Shown piece by piece: positions 1 through 11,909 of a DNA stretch of 64,000 nt (positions are counted from its first letter, which is position 1; every line of letters starts with the position of its first letter). The notes under the pieces were generated by a model. That model was not told where the DNA came from. It made no database searches and saw nothing but the letters and a program-made list of their open reading frames with translations. A program made the position numbers and the translations under genes. Source of the DNA: Echinometra lucunter (lineage: Eukaryota > Echinodermata > Echinoidea > Camarodonta > Echinometridae); assembly GCA_029962745.1 (NCBI GenBank), contig CM057167.1, positions 22,431,951 to 22,495,950 of the forward strand, read 5' to 3'.

Positions 1-399
1 CCATCCATTCCCATACCCATCACCATACCATCTTCTATCCTGCTGATCTAAGCTGTACCCTTGCTCATACTGATAACCACCATAAGAATAATCTCCACCA
101 TAATCTCCTGGTATACCATAGTTCTGACCATAACTCCTTCCTCCTCCCCTGCTGTTGTATCCATAATCTCTCATACCACCCTGATCTCTTGTGTAGTATC
201 CTCGACTATCCTGCTCTTGTTGGTAATATCTATCGTCATAATTCTGGCCAGTATTCCTAGAGGGTGTGTACCTTTGCTGATTATGTCTTTGATTCATCTT
301 GTTTTTGCTCGACGATGTTTTCTCTTCCTTTTCACGGTTTCTCTCTCTGCTTCTTTCTCCTTTTTGGTACATGGAATCAGAGCCTTCTGAAGCTGCCAT
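1..399 (-). CDS. 5' coding part of an unrecognised Arg/Ser- and Tyr/Gly-rich protein, cut by window edge
   Basis: Reading the minus strand from 399 gives 133 codons without a stop up to base 1, so the gene continues beyond the window. The start ATG (397-399) has A at -3 and G at +4, and an in-frame TGA lies 18 bases upstream. The protein begins MAASEGSDSMYQ. A charged Arg/Glu/Ser/Lys tract follows (about residues 13-35), then a Gln/Asn/Arg stretch, then a Tyr/Gly/Asp-rich low-complexity region (about 50-133) with repeated YGG, GDY and RGG-like steps. Such composition is common in RNA-binding or RNP-associated proteins, but no folded domain is reached before the edge, so I assign no function. 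The bases TTGCAG just upstream could also be a splice acceptor, in which case more 5' exon exists. Composition and length argue against a chance frame. Confidence 0.7.
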   Translation of the reverse strand, partial: MAASEGSDSMYQKGERSRERNREKEEKTSSSKNKMNQRHNQQRYTPSRNTGQNYDDRYYQQEQDSRGYYTRDQGGMRDYGYNSRGGGRSYGQNYGIPGDYGGDYSYGGYQYEQGYSLDQQDRRWYGDGYGNGW

Positions 400-3300
400 C
401 TTGGGCTGCAATGTTATTCAAACACGAAAAGAAGGTTGTGAACATTCTTTTTAAATAGTACTTAAAAAGCAAAACAGAAAGACAGGGTTAAGACTCAGGA
501 ACTACCACACAAAACTTTTCAAATTTCACAAAGTGATAAAAAATTGAAATAGGCTCAACTCTTGGATTCAGATAGGATTATGATTTGACTCGCATTGAGC
601 TGAGCTGAGCCTGCATGAGCTCGAATTATAACTTAGTAAATGACTAGCAAAATTAGTCCCCATGACCATGTCTCATTTCTCTTTTTCCAATTCCTACACA
701 GAACCCTTACCAAGTAACTGTTAGGCCTACCAACCCAAAGTAGACCAAGGATGTTTACAAGCAGTGGCTGATACCTGCAATGCAATTTTGACATCAAGTT
801 CAACACCAACTCTAGACCTAGCTGAGTCTACGTCTATATTATAGTCTAGTAAATGCTGAAATGCCATGCCATGGCATAGCATGCCATAAGTCAGATTCAG
901 ACTCTGTCTCTAACATTAACTATCTGATTCAACTTAAGAAGTAAATGAAATCTAACGTTAACAAGTTAAGCATGTTAAGTAGATTACTGTCATGACTGTA
1001 CTAATGTAGATCAGTCATGTTAGTGTAGATCTAAGACTAGATCTAAGTTAAACATAATTATGTAAAAAATAATTTACCTAATTGTTATTACGATAAGTCA
1101 TAATGCGGCTTGAAAGTTTTAAAATCTGACATCCAAGTTTACAATCATCAGATCATGAATGAATGAACATGATGAATGAATGAATGAATGAATGAATGAA
1201 TGAATGAATAAATGACACCAACACAATGACAAGGCAAGCAACAGCGACAGTCAACGCTCACTGAACTGCATTATTTCTTCTTTATTTTACGAACTTACCT
1301 ACCGGGTAGCAGTTTATTTTTTATTGAGCGTAGACACAGTTACGAACAGCTTGCTTATAACGCACGTTGTTCCCAACTCGATAATGAACAGGTCATAAAT
1401 CCGACTCCGAGGCCGGCTCCGAGGAAGTTGCGACACAATCCTGTCAGGAAGACAGGATTGCAACCCGATTGCAAAATAACACCGCACCGCGTTATACTGT
1501 GCATAGATGCCCACGATATAATCGCAATGCATGGCATGCATGCTGCGCTGAGAGCGACTAGCGATTTTCAGCGATTTTACGAGTCTAGCTCCACCTATTG
1601 CCGGAAATGTTACAATTCGAGTTTTACAGAGCTACCCACTGATCAGTGGAGCTACCCCATTTCGATTTCTCTCAGGGACCCCCTGCCCTTCGTATAGCTC
1701 CCAGCCTCCCACTGTCAAAGGCCCGATAAATGTCCCAGATTTTAGAGATTCAAAAAGACCTTCCTTCCATTATCCACCTTCGAGGCTTTCTAAAAGCCCA
1801 TTTCAAAAGTTTAGTGGTTAGTGAACGGCCAGGAAGTTAGGTTCGATCTGCGTGCACATTTTTTTTCAGGGCTCTTTTAAGGCCTGTGTGCCCTATTAGC
1901 CACAGTGCTCTTGTCACAGGCTCATGAACTCATTTGCATAGACTGGTCCTCATTACAGGGGGGGGGGGCGGGGGGAATCCCCCATAGATATATATTTATT
2001 TACAGATGCATTGACCTGTATTGCTGTATTAAATCACGCATGTACTCCGTGGGAAAGGCACATTTTCAGGTATTCTGAAGGAAGTGTATGCGTGCATGAA
2101 CATTTTTTTTTATTATTAACTGTACACAAATTACACATTTGAGCACGAAGATGAGACCGTGAATCTTGCTCAAATTACCAAACAGGACACTGGAGCATAA
2201 TGCCGGAGTGAGAAGGATTGCCGGAATAGCATTGAAATTCAAGTTCGTGGGGCTCGGGGTGGGGCTGCAGCCCCCATCACGTCAAGCCTCGTATCATGCT
2301 TAATTAGGAGCAAAAAGCAATTCAACCCAGAGTTAGTTGTTATATAAATCATTTGAGAATGGATTTCACTATACAACGTTGAGTTCCACTCCCTGAGAGT
2401 GAAGTGACCCCTTCACTGACTAGTTATGCTGCTCATCAAGGAGTTAATATCTCCATTTTAATATGTTATATGAACGTATAAAATCTATCATCGATTAAAT
2501 GCATGGTATCTCACAATTTTTCCAGCATTTAGCACAATGCCCGGTAGAGAGGCGGGCAGGCTAGGGTACGCGGTATTGGCAACGAATCTCTCGTGTTATT
2601 TGTATGATATCGATTTGATATGCAAACATTAGCTGGTAGGGCTGCAAGTACCTGCAACAATAATCCCTTTTATTCTCCCGAAGGACTCATTCTTCCATAC
2701 AACATGTACAAGAGACGGAACACTCAGTGATAAAGAAAACCCGAGAGCTTCTTGACACAGATACAATCAAGTCCCAGTCACTACACGCAACAAAATATAG
2801 CTTTTTCATTGAAACTTATTATTACAAAAACACGTTCCGTCTTTTATTTCGGGGGGAGAGGGGGGGGGGGCATCCTTTTCGTATCCGCACGCTTGAGTTA
2901 ATTATTGATGACTTTGCTGGCCTATGTTTATTTCATACAGTGAATCATTGTTATGTTCTTTATTTCTGCCCCTGTGGTCCTAAAAAAAAAGAATCAGTTG
3001 TTTTAATACATCGGCATGAGAGGGTATAGTTACAGTTCTAATTCTCCAAAGTATGCAAATAAATGAAAAAGCCTGTCATAATGTTTTTAAAATACTATAC
3101 AAAGTCCATGGAGGTATGAGAAAAAGAAATCATGTATAGGCGGCAGTGTTGATAAAACAGAATTTTTTCTGTCATGAGCAATATTTTCATCTAAATAAAA
3201 CAATATCAGTAGTGTTCAACATTATTCTCGTTAAACCGTTTTATTAAAGGAGTACAGGTCAGTTTTAGTAAGGCATAAAACAAAGCATAAACAAAAAACA

Positions 3301-3909
3301 AAACGAAACAAAACAACAAACAAACAAAACAATCACCCCCCCCCCCCAAGTAGAAATGATCCTCTCTTCATAAGGAGCCTCATTAATTAGTTATCACATC
3401 ACTTTTGGAGAGGAAAATACACACTCAAAAAAGTGATATCAACTTCAAATTATAAGAATTCACGCTCAGGACGGTATCAGCTTGGAGTTGTGAAAGTGTA
3501 TAGCTTTTAGTGTGAATTTCCATCAGACAGGGGCATGAATATATTTTTTTGAGGGGGGCACTCTCAAATTTCTTTATGGGGCATATATATATATTTTTTG
3601 GGGGAAGGAGGGGCACAAACACACACCCACGCACACAAAGGTCCTCGATTTGAATTTTCTGGGGCATATTGTGTCCCTCATCTTTGAAAACTGGCACCGG
3701 GGGCGTAAAATTGGAGGGGCGTGTCCCCACGGTCTCGCCCCCAATTCACGCCCATGCCATTAGAAATTGAAGTGAACCCTGATGACAATGAATATCATTC
3801 TTAATGCAGTACAGGTAAGTAATTAGGCATAAAATTACAGAATATATAATGAAGTATAGTATATTAAGTCATCCTGCACGTTGCTGATGCTTTACTCCGT
3901 TATACCACA
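400..3909. other. Intergenic stretch, no gene seen
   Basis: AT-rich DNA upstream of the left-edge gene. I see no exon with splice signals and no coding frame with protein-like composition. It holds a perfect 10-bp-stem hairpin at 1436-1460, the palindromic CCATGCCATGG-type sequence near 862, G runs near 1961 and 2861, a C run near 3337, and G/C-rich transposon debris at about 3540-3760 ending in ACGCCCATG, which resembles the end of the element that follows. Confidence 0.6.
1155..1214. repeat. (AATG)n microsatellite
   Basis: About 14 tandem AATG units, nearly perfect. Confidence 0.95.
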
Positions 3910-4304
3910 AATGGGCGTCAATCGGGGGGGGGGGGGGGGGGGGGTTTGGGGGCCCCCCATTTCTTTAGAGGTGGGGACACAATAGGTTATGCCTCGAAAT
4001 TGTGGAGAAAAAAAAACTTGAAAAGCCTATAGGATAAAAATGTCTTCCCAAAATTCTAGAAAAAGAGACACCTGGGAATATTTGTCAACAATTTTAGGGT
4101 ATGTCCTCCCCCCCAAAAAACCCCCATGAGGACCCTTTTCCTATTTCTTTGCTTGTCAGCAAATTTTGGGTGTATGTACCCCTCAAACAATTTATGTCCC
4201 CCCCCCCAAAAAAAAGAAATAAGCTGAGAACCCTGTTTTACTGCTTATCAGTAAATTTGGGACAGTGTTCCCCCCCCCAATTATAAAACGGATTAACGCC
4301 CATG
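3910..4304. mobile_element. Non-autonomous hAT-like element with G/C-run ends
   Basis: The left end reads ATGGGCGTCAATC and the right end, on the opposite strand, ATGGGCGTTAATCC, giving inverted ends of about 13 bp. They are flanked by ATACCACA (3902-3909) and ATTCCACA (4305-4312), an 8-bp target duplication with one mismatch. Inside are an 18-base G run, several C runs, and motifs such as GGGGACACAATAGG shared with a truncated relative at 14982. An 8-bp duplication points to the hAT superfamily. No transposase is encoded. Confidence 0.65.
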
Positions 4305-6648
4305 ATTCCACAGGAACTATAATCTGACGAAAAAAATGAGTGATGCTATTTCAATAGAACATACACGCAAGGACTACATCGTTAAAACAAAAACTGCATG
4401 TCATTCTCATAAAATCAACTATCCACCAGCTGAATGAAATTTTTATGTTTTCGGCTGGTAGGTGAAGTCGAACTGCACGCACCATGCAGGCTATGATAGA
4501 ATTACAACCATAATCACAATTAATGCCGTACGTATATGTCGTCACCAATTTTCGAAGTGTCCGTGAACGACAGCGGAGAGTTCGCGAGAACGCAGACCAC
4601 TCTGAATTAATTTGGGACTAATAATAATTCATATCAACTGGATGATATCGGTAAGTATTAACTACATGATGATTAGAAAAATGTTGTCATTATTGATTAT
4701 TTTCCTTCCTGTGTGTGCTTTTTTCTGATCAAGAAAGAGATTTGCTGAAAGCTTGAATCATTATTGAAAAGGGAGCCAAAGGAACACAATTTTGCGTGTT
4801 CTGAAAGATTTTCAGCTCAAAGGTGTATTTTGGGCAGCTATCATGCAGGATGCAATTATTATTAACACTCTAAAAACTAAAATGTCAAATCGCCATTTAA
4901 AAGGGCCGAGGAGTGACTACATTTTCTACATGCTGGATTCAACACTATAAAGGTTGGAATATAGCATATTCAAAGTGTTTACCCACTATTTTGAAAATAC
5001 TTTTAGTCACTCCTCGGCCCTTTTAAATTATGATTTAACATTTTAGTCTTTATAGAGTGCATGTATTTTAAGATCGCGCTCTTAAGAATTCACAAGTTCT
5101 AGTGGTTGATAAATGCACATGAAATTGAACGGTTTATCTTACTACCGTTGAACGAAAGTTTCTCTTGACAATTGCCAGCCTTATCCGATAGCAAAAACTA
5201 TACGCAAACTGAATTCTGATCTATTGAGATTATGCAAAACAGGTGAACTGAAAAATAGTTGGTAACGACGGGGTCTTGAAAAAAAAATGCATAAACTGGA
5301 ATACATGAAAAGGGTCTACTATTAACATGTACATGTCGCAAAAACACTTGTTAACTCGCTTCATCCTCTCGCACAAAAAAAAAAAAAAAAAAAAAAATGG
5401 TCCAGGGAGATGGGAGTTGTTCTAAAGTTTTCAAAACCGTCTATCCATATACATAATTCCAGCAGCCCCTTTCCAAAAATAATGCGTTCTAGGCATGCAG
5501 TTAAGTTTCAGTTTCAGTTTCATTTTTGATTTTCATTTTCCAACGGAGCAATTTCATAAAAATTTTGAGGAGAAATCAAACATATTTGTACAGCGATCAG
5601 TTTATTGATTTCATGACTTTTTAAATCGGTTCATTTATTTTACATCTGAGGATGGTATAGGTTGTGGACATGGTCCACTCCCTTGCTGCGCAATGTGAAC
5701 GTCTTTCTTTCAATCTCATAGATCGTTTTTTGTATTGAATACTACACCTATATGTTTTATGCAGTGGATTAATAATTAAATCGGTATTTAGTGATGTACA
5801 CGATATCTAAAAATAAAGCCGAGACTCGGTGAATACCCGGGCTCTCTCTCAAAAGGGGAAGGGGGAAATAAAAGAACAGTATATGGGTCGCATTTAACCT
5901 TAGAGCGTGCAAAAGTATTGCTGAGTGACATACCGCAAACATGACGTAGTTGATATCCCTGAATGTGCAAAAGCGCCGAAACCGTGAGTGAGCAAATAGA
6001 CATGATTGATAGGGGGTGAGGTGGGGAGGAGCAGAGGCAGAGCCATGTTCGCTTACAATGCCCTGCTCCCCCCAAATCTTTTGTCCTCTCTCAGCTTTCC
6101 CACCCCTAGATACGGGTATACTCCTACCTTTTCCCCCTTTTCTTTGTCTCATTCAATCAAATACAATCATAAGATTTACAAACAATTAAATTTGCCTTCT
6201 ATGACATTGAACACGATAAAAACTGTTTTCGGAAAATCAACTCAGGTGCAATTTCTAAAGCTTATGTACTGCCCATACAAATCATGTTCGGATTACGTAA
6301 TAAGCCATTGTATAGTCCGTACATTTAAGGACTGGTGATAGACAGGGCTACTGAAGTTGATTTTTCGAAAAAAAAAGTTTTTATCGTATTCATGTGATTT
6401 GATCATGTTGATGACAAACGAATGAGACATATCTATCCTCTATATATCTTTCAAAGAAAATAATTCCAAGATCTAATATCTTAAAGGAGCGAGCGTATTT
6501 CAAAATCGAGGCATTGAAAAGTGTTTTTTTTTTTTTAGCCTGATGGACATGGCTATGAACCCGAACTAAACAACGAATAGCTCGAAAATATTACAGGATG
6601 AGGCTTATATAAAGAATTAAGAGGAGCGCCCCTCCATTTATCCACCAA
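4305..6648. other. Intergenic stretch, no gene seen
   Basis: Apart from the foldback element at 4866-5059 and a 22-base A run near 5376, I see only unstructured AT-rich sequence. Frames of 85-128 codons at 5769-6338 and 6553-6939 are antisense to one another or overlap SINE sequence, and look non-coding. Confidence 0.5.
4866..5059. mobile_element. Foldback (MITE-like) element
   Basis: Inverted arms of about 50 bp: the left arm contains AAGGGCCGAGGAGTGACT (about 4866-4917) and the right arm its complement AGTCACTCCTCGGCCCTT (about 5004-5059). They are separated by about 85 bp. The arms begin ACTCTA and end TAGAGT. No coding content. Confidence 0.75.
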
Positions 6649-6893
6649 GGTGTTGTGGTCTATTATGACTTGTACAAACGGTGAACCACAAGTTAAAGGG
6701 TTCGAACCCCTGGTATAGCAGTAATGTCCTTTGGCAAGATATTGATTCACATTCGTTATACTAGACCCAGGTGAGGTAAGTGGGTACTTGGCAAGAATCA
6801 AGTTCTTAAAATGCTTGAGCCCTGACATGTAATGGCAGCCTGGCTGAAGCAAGGGTAATATAGAGCTTAAGGAATTATTGTTATTATTATTTG
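6649..6893 (+). mobile_element. tRNA-derived SINE
   Basis: The tRNA-like head (6649-6720) has a good B box, GGGTTCGAACCCC. The body (AATGTCCTTTGGCAAG...GTGGGTACTTGG) is homologous to the SINE at 20499-20860, and the tail is ATTGTTATTATTATT. Head decay rules out a working tRNA. Its tail abuts a SINE on the opposite strand. Confidence 0.75.
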
Positions 6894-7272
6894 GTTTGGC
6901 GTCACCTGTGCCCGAGAGGCGAAAAGCGAACTGAATCACTGTACCCTCAGGTCTCTCCTCCTGATATCACTGATTTGGGGTGTGCAGGTGGACCACATAC
7001 ACCGGGGTTCCCCCTACTCTTATACGACTAGTGCTGTGGGATCTCTAACGTACAAAGGTGCATGGTGATTCTCCTTTACACGGGACCGCCATTTAACGTC
7101 CTATCCGAGGGACAGAGTGTTTTCCACTGTAGCATAGCCTGCGTCTATGAAACAGGGGAGGGACACGATAACACACAACGTAGGCTTCAGTCATCCGCCT
7201 GGGTTGGACTCGAACCACGATCTTTGGTTCGACAGGCAAACGCTTTACCGACTCAGCCAACTCGCTCCCTAA
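6894..7272 (-). mobile_element. tRNA-derived SINE, minus orientation
   Basis: On the minus strand the segment from about 7268 reads GGGAGCGAGTTGGCTGAG, then GTTTGCCTGTCGAACC, then GGTTCGAGTCC. This is a tRNA-like head with both A- and B-box motifs. A body of about 300 bp follows that I cannot match to the other SINEs, so this is probably a second family. Ends are approximate. Confidence 0.7.
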
Positions 7273-7714
7273 TCATGCTAATGGTGCCAGATAAATTATG
7301 AGCGTTAAACAAGAATCGTCCAATATCATTGGATATATCCCCGGACATTATACATAATCTCTCGGTATCATAATTTCATGCACATTAGGCAGTGATGGGA
7401 GATATCATGAACTATGTCGTTGATCTGTCAATCAAGGTAACATTAGAAATTGAGATGTGTTTCCCTTTTTTATTTCGATGCTATACCTTAATCATGTGTT
7501 AATACAAAAGTGATTCCCTTCAGCTATAGTATCCATTTTACTGTCTCTCTCTATTTCTTTCGTTCTCTCTTGTTTCCTTTATTTGCCTCCCTCTTTTTAT
7601 CTGTATTTGTTTCTTCTTTCATAACTTCAATCATTTTATTGATGAACAATGACCGAATAACAATAATAAGCATAATGAATTTTTCAGTGTTTATTGGTGT
7701 ATAGCCAGAAACTT

Positions 7715-8012
7715 CATGCCCGTGATGACACTATGAACATGACGGACAAAGAAAGCGGACAAAGTAAACAACCCCTCATTCTACCCTTCACAATGGTTCT
7801 GGTAGTCAAAAGAACATCCCTTCACTGCTATTGTCTAAAATATGTGGAACAGGTGTCACATGCATATTCACCTGGAACTACAGGATTAAACATAATAGCT
7901 GTGAAGGGATGTTCTTTTGACTACTAGAACCATTGTGAAGGGTAGAATGAGAGGTTTTTATTTTGTCCGCTTTCTTTGTCCGCCATGTTCATAGTGTGAG
8001 TCCTGGCATTGA
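7715..8012. mobile_element. Large foldback (MITE-like) element
   Basis: Arms of more than 100 bp are nearly perfect complements. The left arm contains GACGGACAAAGAAAGCGGAC and later AAAAGAACATCCCTTCAC. The right arm carries GTGAAGGGATGTTCTTTTGA and GTCCGCTTTCTTTGTCCGCC. About 40 bp separate the arms. High arm identity suggests recent activity. Confidence 0.85.
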
Positions 8013-9078
8013 CAAACCATTCTCTGTTCACGGTAGAAAAACATAAAATAAACGTTCTTGATCTTTCACCGGCCATTCTCATTCAATACCAGTAGAAGCA
8101 TGTGTGAAATTCATTATTGTTGTACTTGAATATGTTTTTGTGCTTGGTCGTTGGACCGCATCCTATAAATATACTGAAAATATATACAGAGCATACATGT
8201 TTGAGAGACGCCAGCCTGGAAATGCAATTCCGGCAGCTGATATCTGAAAGCATAGATTCGCTGTGACATTTTGTAAGCTGTGAATATGCAGACTATAGGC
8301 CTTTATGACTAAAGAAGATATTATTAAACGACAATGGTAATGATAGTATAATCAACTACCTGACTACAGCTTAAGTTGGCAAACAAAAAATGTACGGACT
8401 CAAAGCAATGGTGAGATATTATTTCTGAACTGTTCTTTGATTTTGTAAAGCATGGATCATCATTGTTTCAAGGTACGTATAACTCATATTTTTATGTCGC
8501 ATTCGTAATTCGAACCGATTTTTATTATTTTCAATTTCAATTCATCATTTATTGTCCATATATGGATATTTGTTTTGCTTACATGCACATTAATGTAAAA
8601 TACATATAATCACAAGATACAGAGACATATAGACACAAGAATAAAACATGTGGGTATATTATGATTGACATATAACAAGGAAAACAAGGATAAGGAAATG
8701 TCAGATTTAACTATTTCATTTTTTGCAACTATTACTGTCATCATTTTATTATTATTGTTATTATTATTATTATTGCTGTCCGTTTACTTCCGAGCCACTC
8801 TGAACACCAAGCCTAGTAATTTCATCCTATAAATCATTCAGTAGAAAATCCCACGTTGTGTGTTGGTATTCATGTATTTATGCTTATAATCATATAATGC
8901 AAACCATGGCCAGTCCCATATTGTCTGTTCCTCATCCATCTCTTTCCTTTTATTTCTTCGTCGGTCTCCTTTCTATATTTTACTCTTCTCTCTCTCTCTA
9001 AAACTCATGTATAATTACTCTTTCATATATCAAACATGCCAAGTGAACACAGATAATTTGAATGTCAAGTCAGGTAAT

Positions 9079-9196
9079 TTCACCTTATACTTATGTTCGA
9101 ATATCTTACTTTTTTGTTGTTGTATGTTTTATTAAAGTAAATCAATAAAACATACAAAAAAAAAGAGTAAGATATTCGAACATAAGTGTAAGGTGA
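9079..9196. mobile_element. Short foldback element
   Basis: TTCACCTTATACTTATGTTC at the left and GAACATAAGTGTAAGGTGAA at the right form a stem of about 37 bp. An inner inverted pair, TGTATGTTTTATT / AATAAAACATACA, extends the structure. Confidence 0.8.
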
Positions 9197-10440
9197 ATAT
9201 CTTACGTTTTAAATATCGATTGTAAATTTCTTACACGCCTTTCTCTTAATAATTTTCTTGTAGCTTTCTTACTTATTCTTACAGTTGTGTGTTTTTGAAA
9301 AATAAAGTAATGTATATAATGTTTAACTTGTGATGTGTCTTATTTTTAGTATGAATGTTGATTTATCTGGTTCTAGTTTTGTATAAAAAAAATGCCTATG
9401 GGCGCGTGCCTATCTGTATGCGCGTTTATACAAAAATTCCTTTTCAGCTGCACTGTGCAAGATCCGCATAGAAAACCTGAAATAAATGTTTTGAAAATTT
9501 TCACGTTTTCAGAACTAATCCAATATCTTTGCTTTATCGTCACGATTTCTCTATTTGATGCAACTTTAGAACTCACTCTGAAGAATTTCACTTAGAACTA
9601 AAGTTGGAAATAATCATTTTTCCCAACCTTGTGATAAAAGCTCTCAAAACAGTGGCTCCCATATTTTGCCCCCCTCCACTGTTTGCTTGTGAATAGCTGT
9701 AATATCAGTTGCATTTTAGTGAACTTCAAGACACCCGCTGCGTATTATGTGGTATATAATTATTTGCCATCACCGTTAAGCAAATTTTATATTAAATGCA
9801 TACTTTAAACAACATAACATACAGATCGTAAGTATTATTGGAAATGAAATTGGCAATTTACCCCCTATGTAAATCATAAAGTGCCTTAAGTTTTCATAAC
9901 GTATTTATGATATAAACGCAGGTTTTGGCTGCTTTCCACCTGTTTCTGCTGAACTTTGCTCCTCCACTCTGGATTATAAGAAGAATAATATTCCTGCATG
10001 ATATTATTATGCAGGTCGACCGTTTTCAGCTTGTACTATTAGTGCAAGCTGTTTTTATTTCCATGGCGAGAGAGAGTCTTATATTTAAAACTCAATAATC
10101 ATAAAGTGGGCACTTGTTTATCATTAAACGATGAACAAATGAAAAAATATTTATCATCGTCGTTATATTATTAAGCCTATTTGTATTGAAAGTTTTCTTT
10201 CCTTTTCTTTCCGACTCTGATCTAGACGTAAACCGGCTCAATTTGCATGAGACGTAAAAGCCGTGCCAGCAATGGAATCTGATACAATACCCTTAGTTGG
10301 AGGCTTGGGAAAGCAAAACGGAGGTCGTACCATTGGGTGAGGATATGAAACATCTTCTGACTTCTAATGATCTATCTAACATTGTTTCTTTTCACATTCA
10401 TGTGTTCAACTTTTCTGAATGTCATCCTGCAAGTTCCAAT

Positions 10441-10653
10441 CAGGGATGATAGGGGCAAGATGACCCATAGGTGAATTTATTGACGTTTTAAATGAACAAA
10501 TAGGGATATTATAGGCCTCTCTTTTCCCACCCTCTTCTTTCTTCTTCCTCCTATTTTTTCTTCGTTTTCTCCTCTTTTTTTTCTTCTATTTTTTATCACT
10601 TGAAAAATCATAGGGGGGCATTCGCCCCCTGCCCCCCGGTAGCGCCGCCCCTG
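10441..10653 (-). mobile_element. hAT-type MITE with exact 8-bp target duplication
   Basis: The element runs from CAGGGATGATAGGGGCAAG to GGTAGCGCCGCCCCTG and is flanked on both sides by GTTCCAAT (10433-10440 and 10654-10661). Terminal CAGGG and an 8-bp duplication are hAT hallmarks. A related copy on the plus strand lies in the ABCG gene at 22386-22628. It contains a polypyrimidine block and no transposase. Confidence 0.8.
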
Positions 10654-10661
10654 GTTCCAAT

Positions 10662-11904
10662 TCAATATTTAGCTTTTTTTTCGTGAACCAAGTAATACAT
10701 AGTGGGTGTAGAGGCAGCTAATAAGGAGCCAAAAAATGACCCTTCCGTTGATTTTTCAAGCTGTTATATTTTTCTGTTATTTATACCTCTACGTTTATCC
10801 CCATCATCATTAATACTGTGTGTGCAGTAAATGTTGTATGCATTTAGATTATTTGCCTATGTTTTTGCAGAAGAAAAAAAAAAAAGATTTTCAGTCTGTT
10901 CCTATTTACCCCATTGATTCAGCCAAAAAATGAAACAGAAAAATTAATAATAAAAAAAAAAAAAAATGGAACCCCAGTCGTGATCGATATCTTTCTCGAA
11001 TATAATACAGGACCACAGTTGTGACGTCCTATTGCAAAATCACACCATTCACCTCAGTAGGTCAAAAGATAGAAGTGAAGTTTTGACCATATATCATTTT
11101 TAGGAATATTTTATGACGTCATATTATTATATTCCATACTGGGTAAATATCGATTGATCTACACTCTTCTTGTCATTATTTGACAGCTAGAGGTAGGCCT
11201 ATCATAGCTGAAATAAATTGCATAACCTTGAACTATTACTTTGAAAATAAAATTACCCAGAAAAACTTTCCTGATTGTAATTGTTCCTGTTCAACCCCAT
11301 GTTCCTATTCACCCCATTTTACGGTATAGATAACCAGTAAAATACAGCCAGTGACAAGAGAATACCAGTGAAATCCATTGCACAAGAAACCAGTGAACAG
11401 TCAGACCAGTAGAAACCCATAGGAAACCAGTTCAAAAATCTATTGACTTCATTTGCATTTTTCATTTGCATATTTGTGAAATTTGGTAATACCATGGTAT
11501 TACCAAATTACCTGCCAGAACTTCCATTGTAAAACCATGGTTTTAACCCGACAAAAATTCATTGTTATTTTTTTTATCAGGGCAGTGCGTTCATGCTTGT
11601 GTTTTCACTTTTCAAGCGAGATAAGCCTAATATTGAGCCCAATTAGGATCACTCTTGTGTTGATCAGTCAATCATAACATTTTTGAGGGAAAGGAACATA
11701 GTGTACCTCTTAGAAATCCAAATGGAAGCTATACCCCTGAGGGAGGCAGGGAGCTAGACCAGTCGCGTAAGACGGTTTGCATAAGCGACTGGCAAAAAGA
11801 CACTTCCCTTTCAAAAAGATTGTGCATCAGAGAAATTTCGGGTAAAAAAAAGGCTCTCAAATTTTTGGGGGCTGTTTGTCATAAAATCCTTTGAATTGTG
11901 CCAC
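10662..11904. other. Intergenic stretch, no gene seen
   Basis: AT-rich. I see an A run near 10952 and the local palindrome GGTAATACCATGGTATTACC (11485-11504), with a partner AAAACCATGGTTTT at 11532-11545. No supported gene. Confidence 0.5.
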
Positions 11905-11909
11905 CGGCA

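Larger units (their letters stand above)
7273..10440. other. Intergenic stretch, no gene seen
   Basis: Contains the foldback elements at 7715-8012 and 9079-9196, a possible minus-strand LINE 3' tail around 8530-8700 (many AATAAA-like and ACATAT steps), a short ATT microsatellite near 8747-8776, and otherwise featureless AT-rich DNA. Confidence 0.5.
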
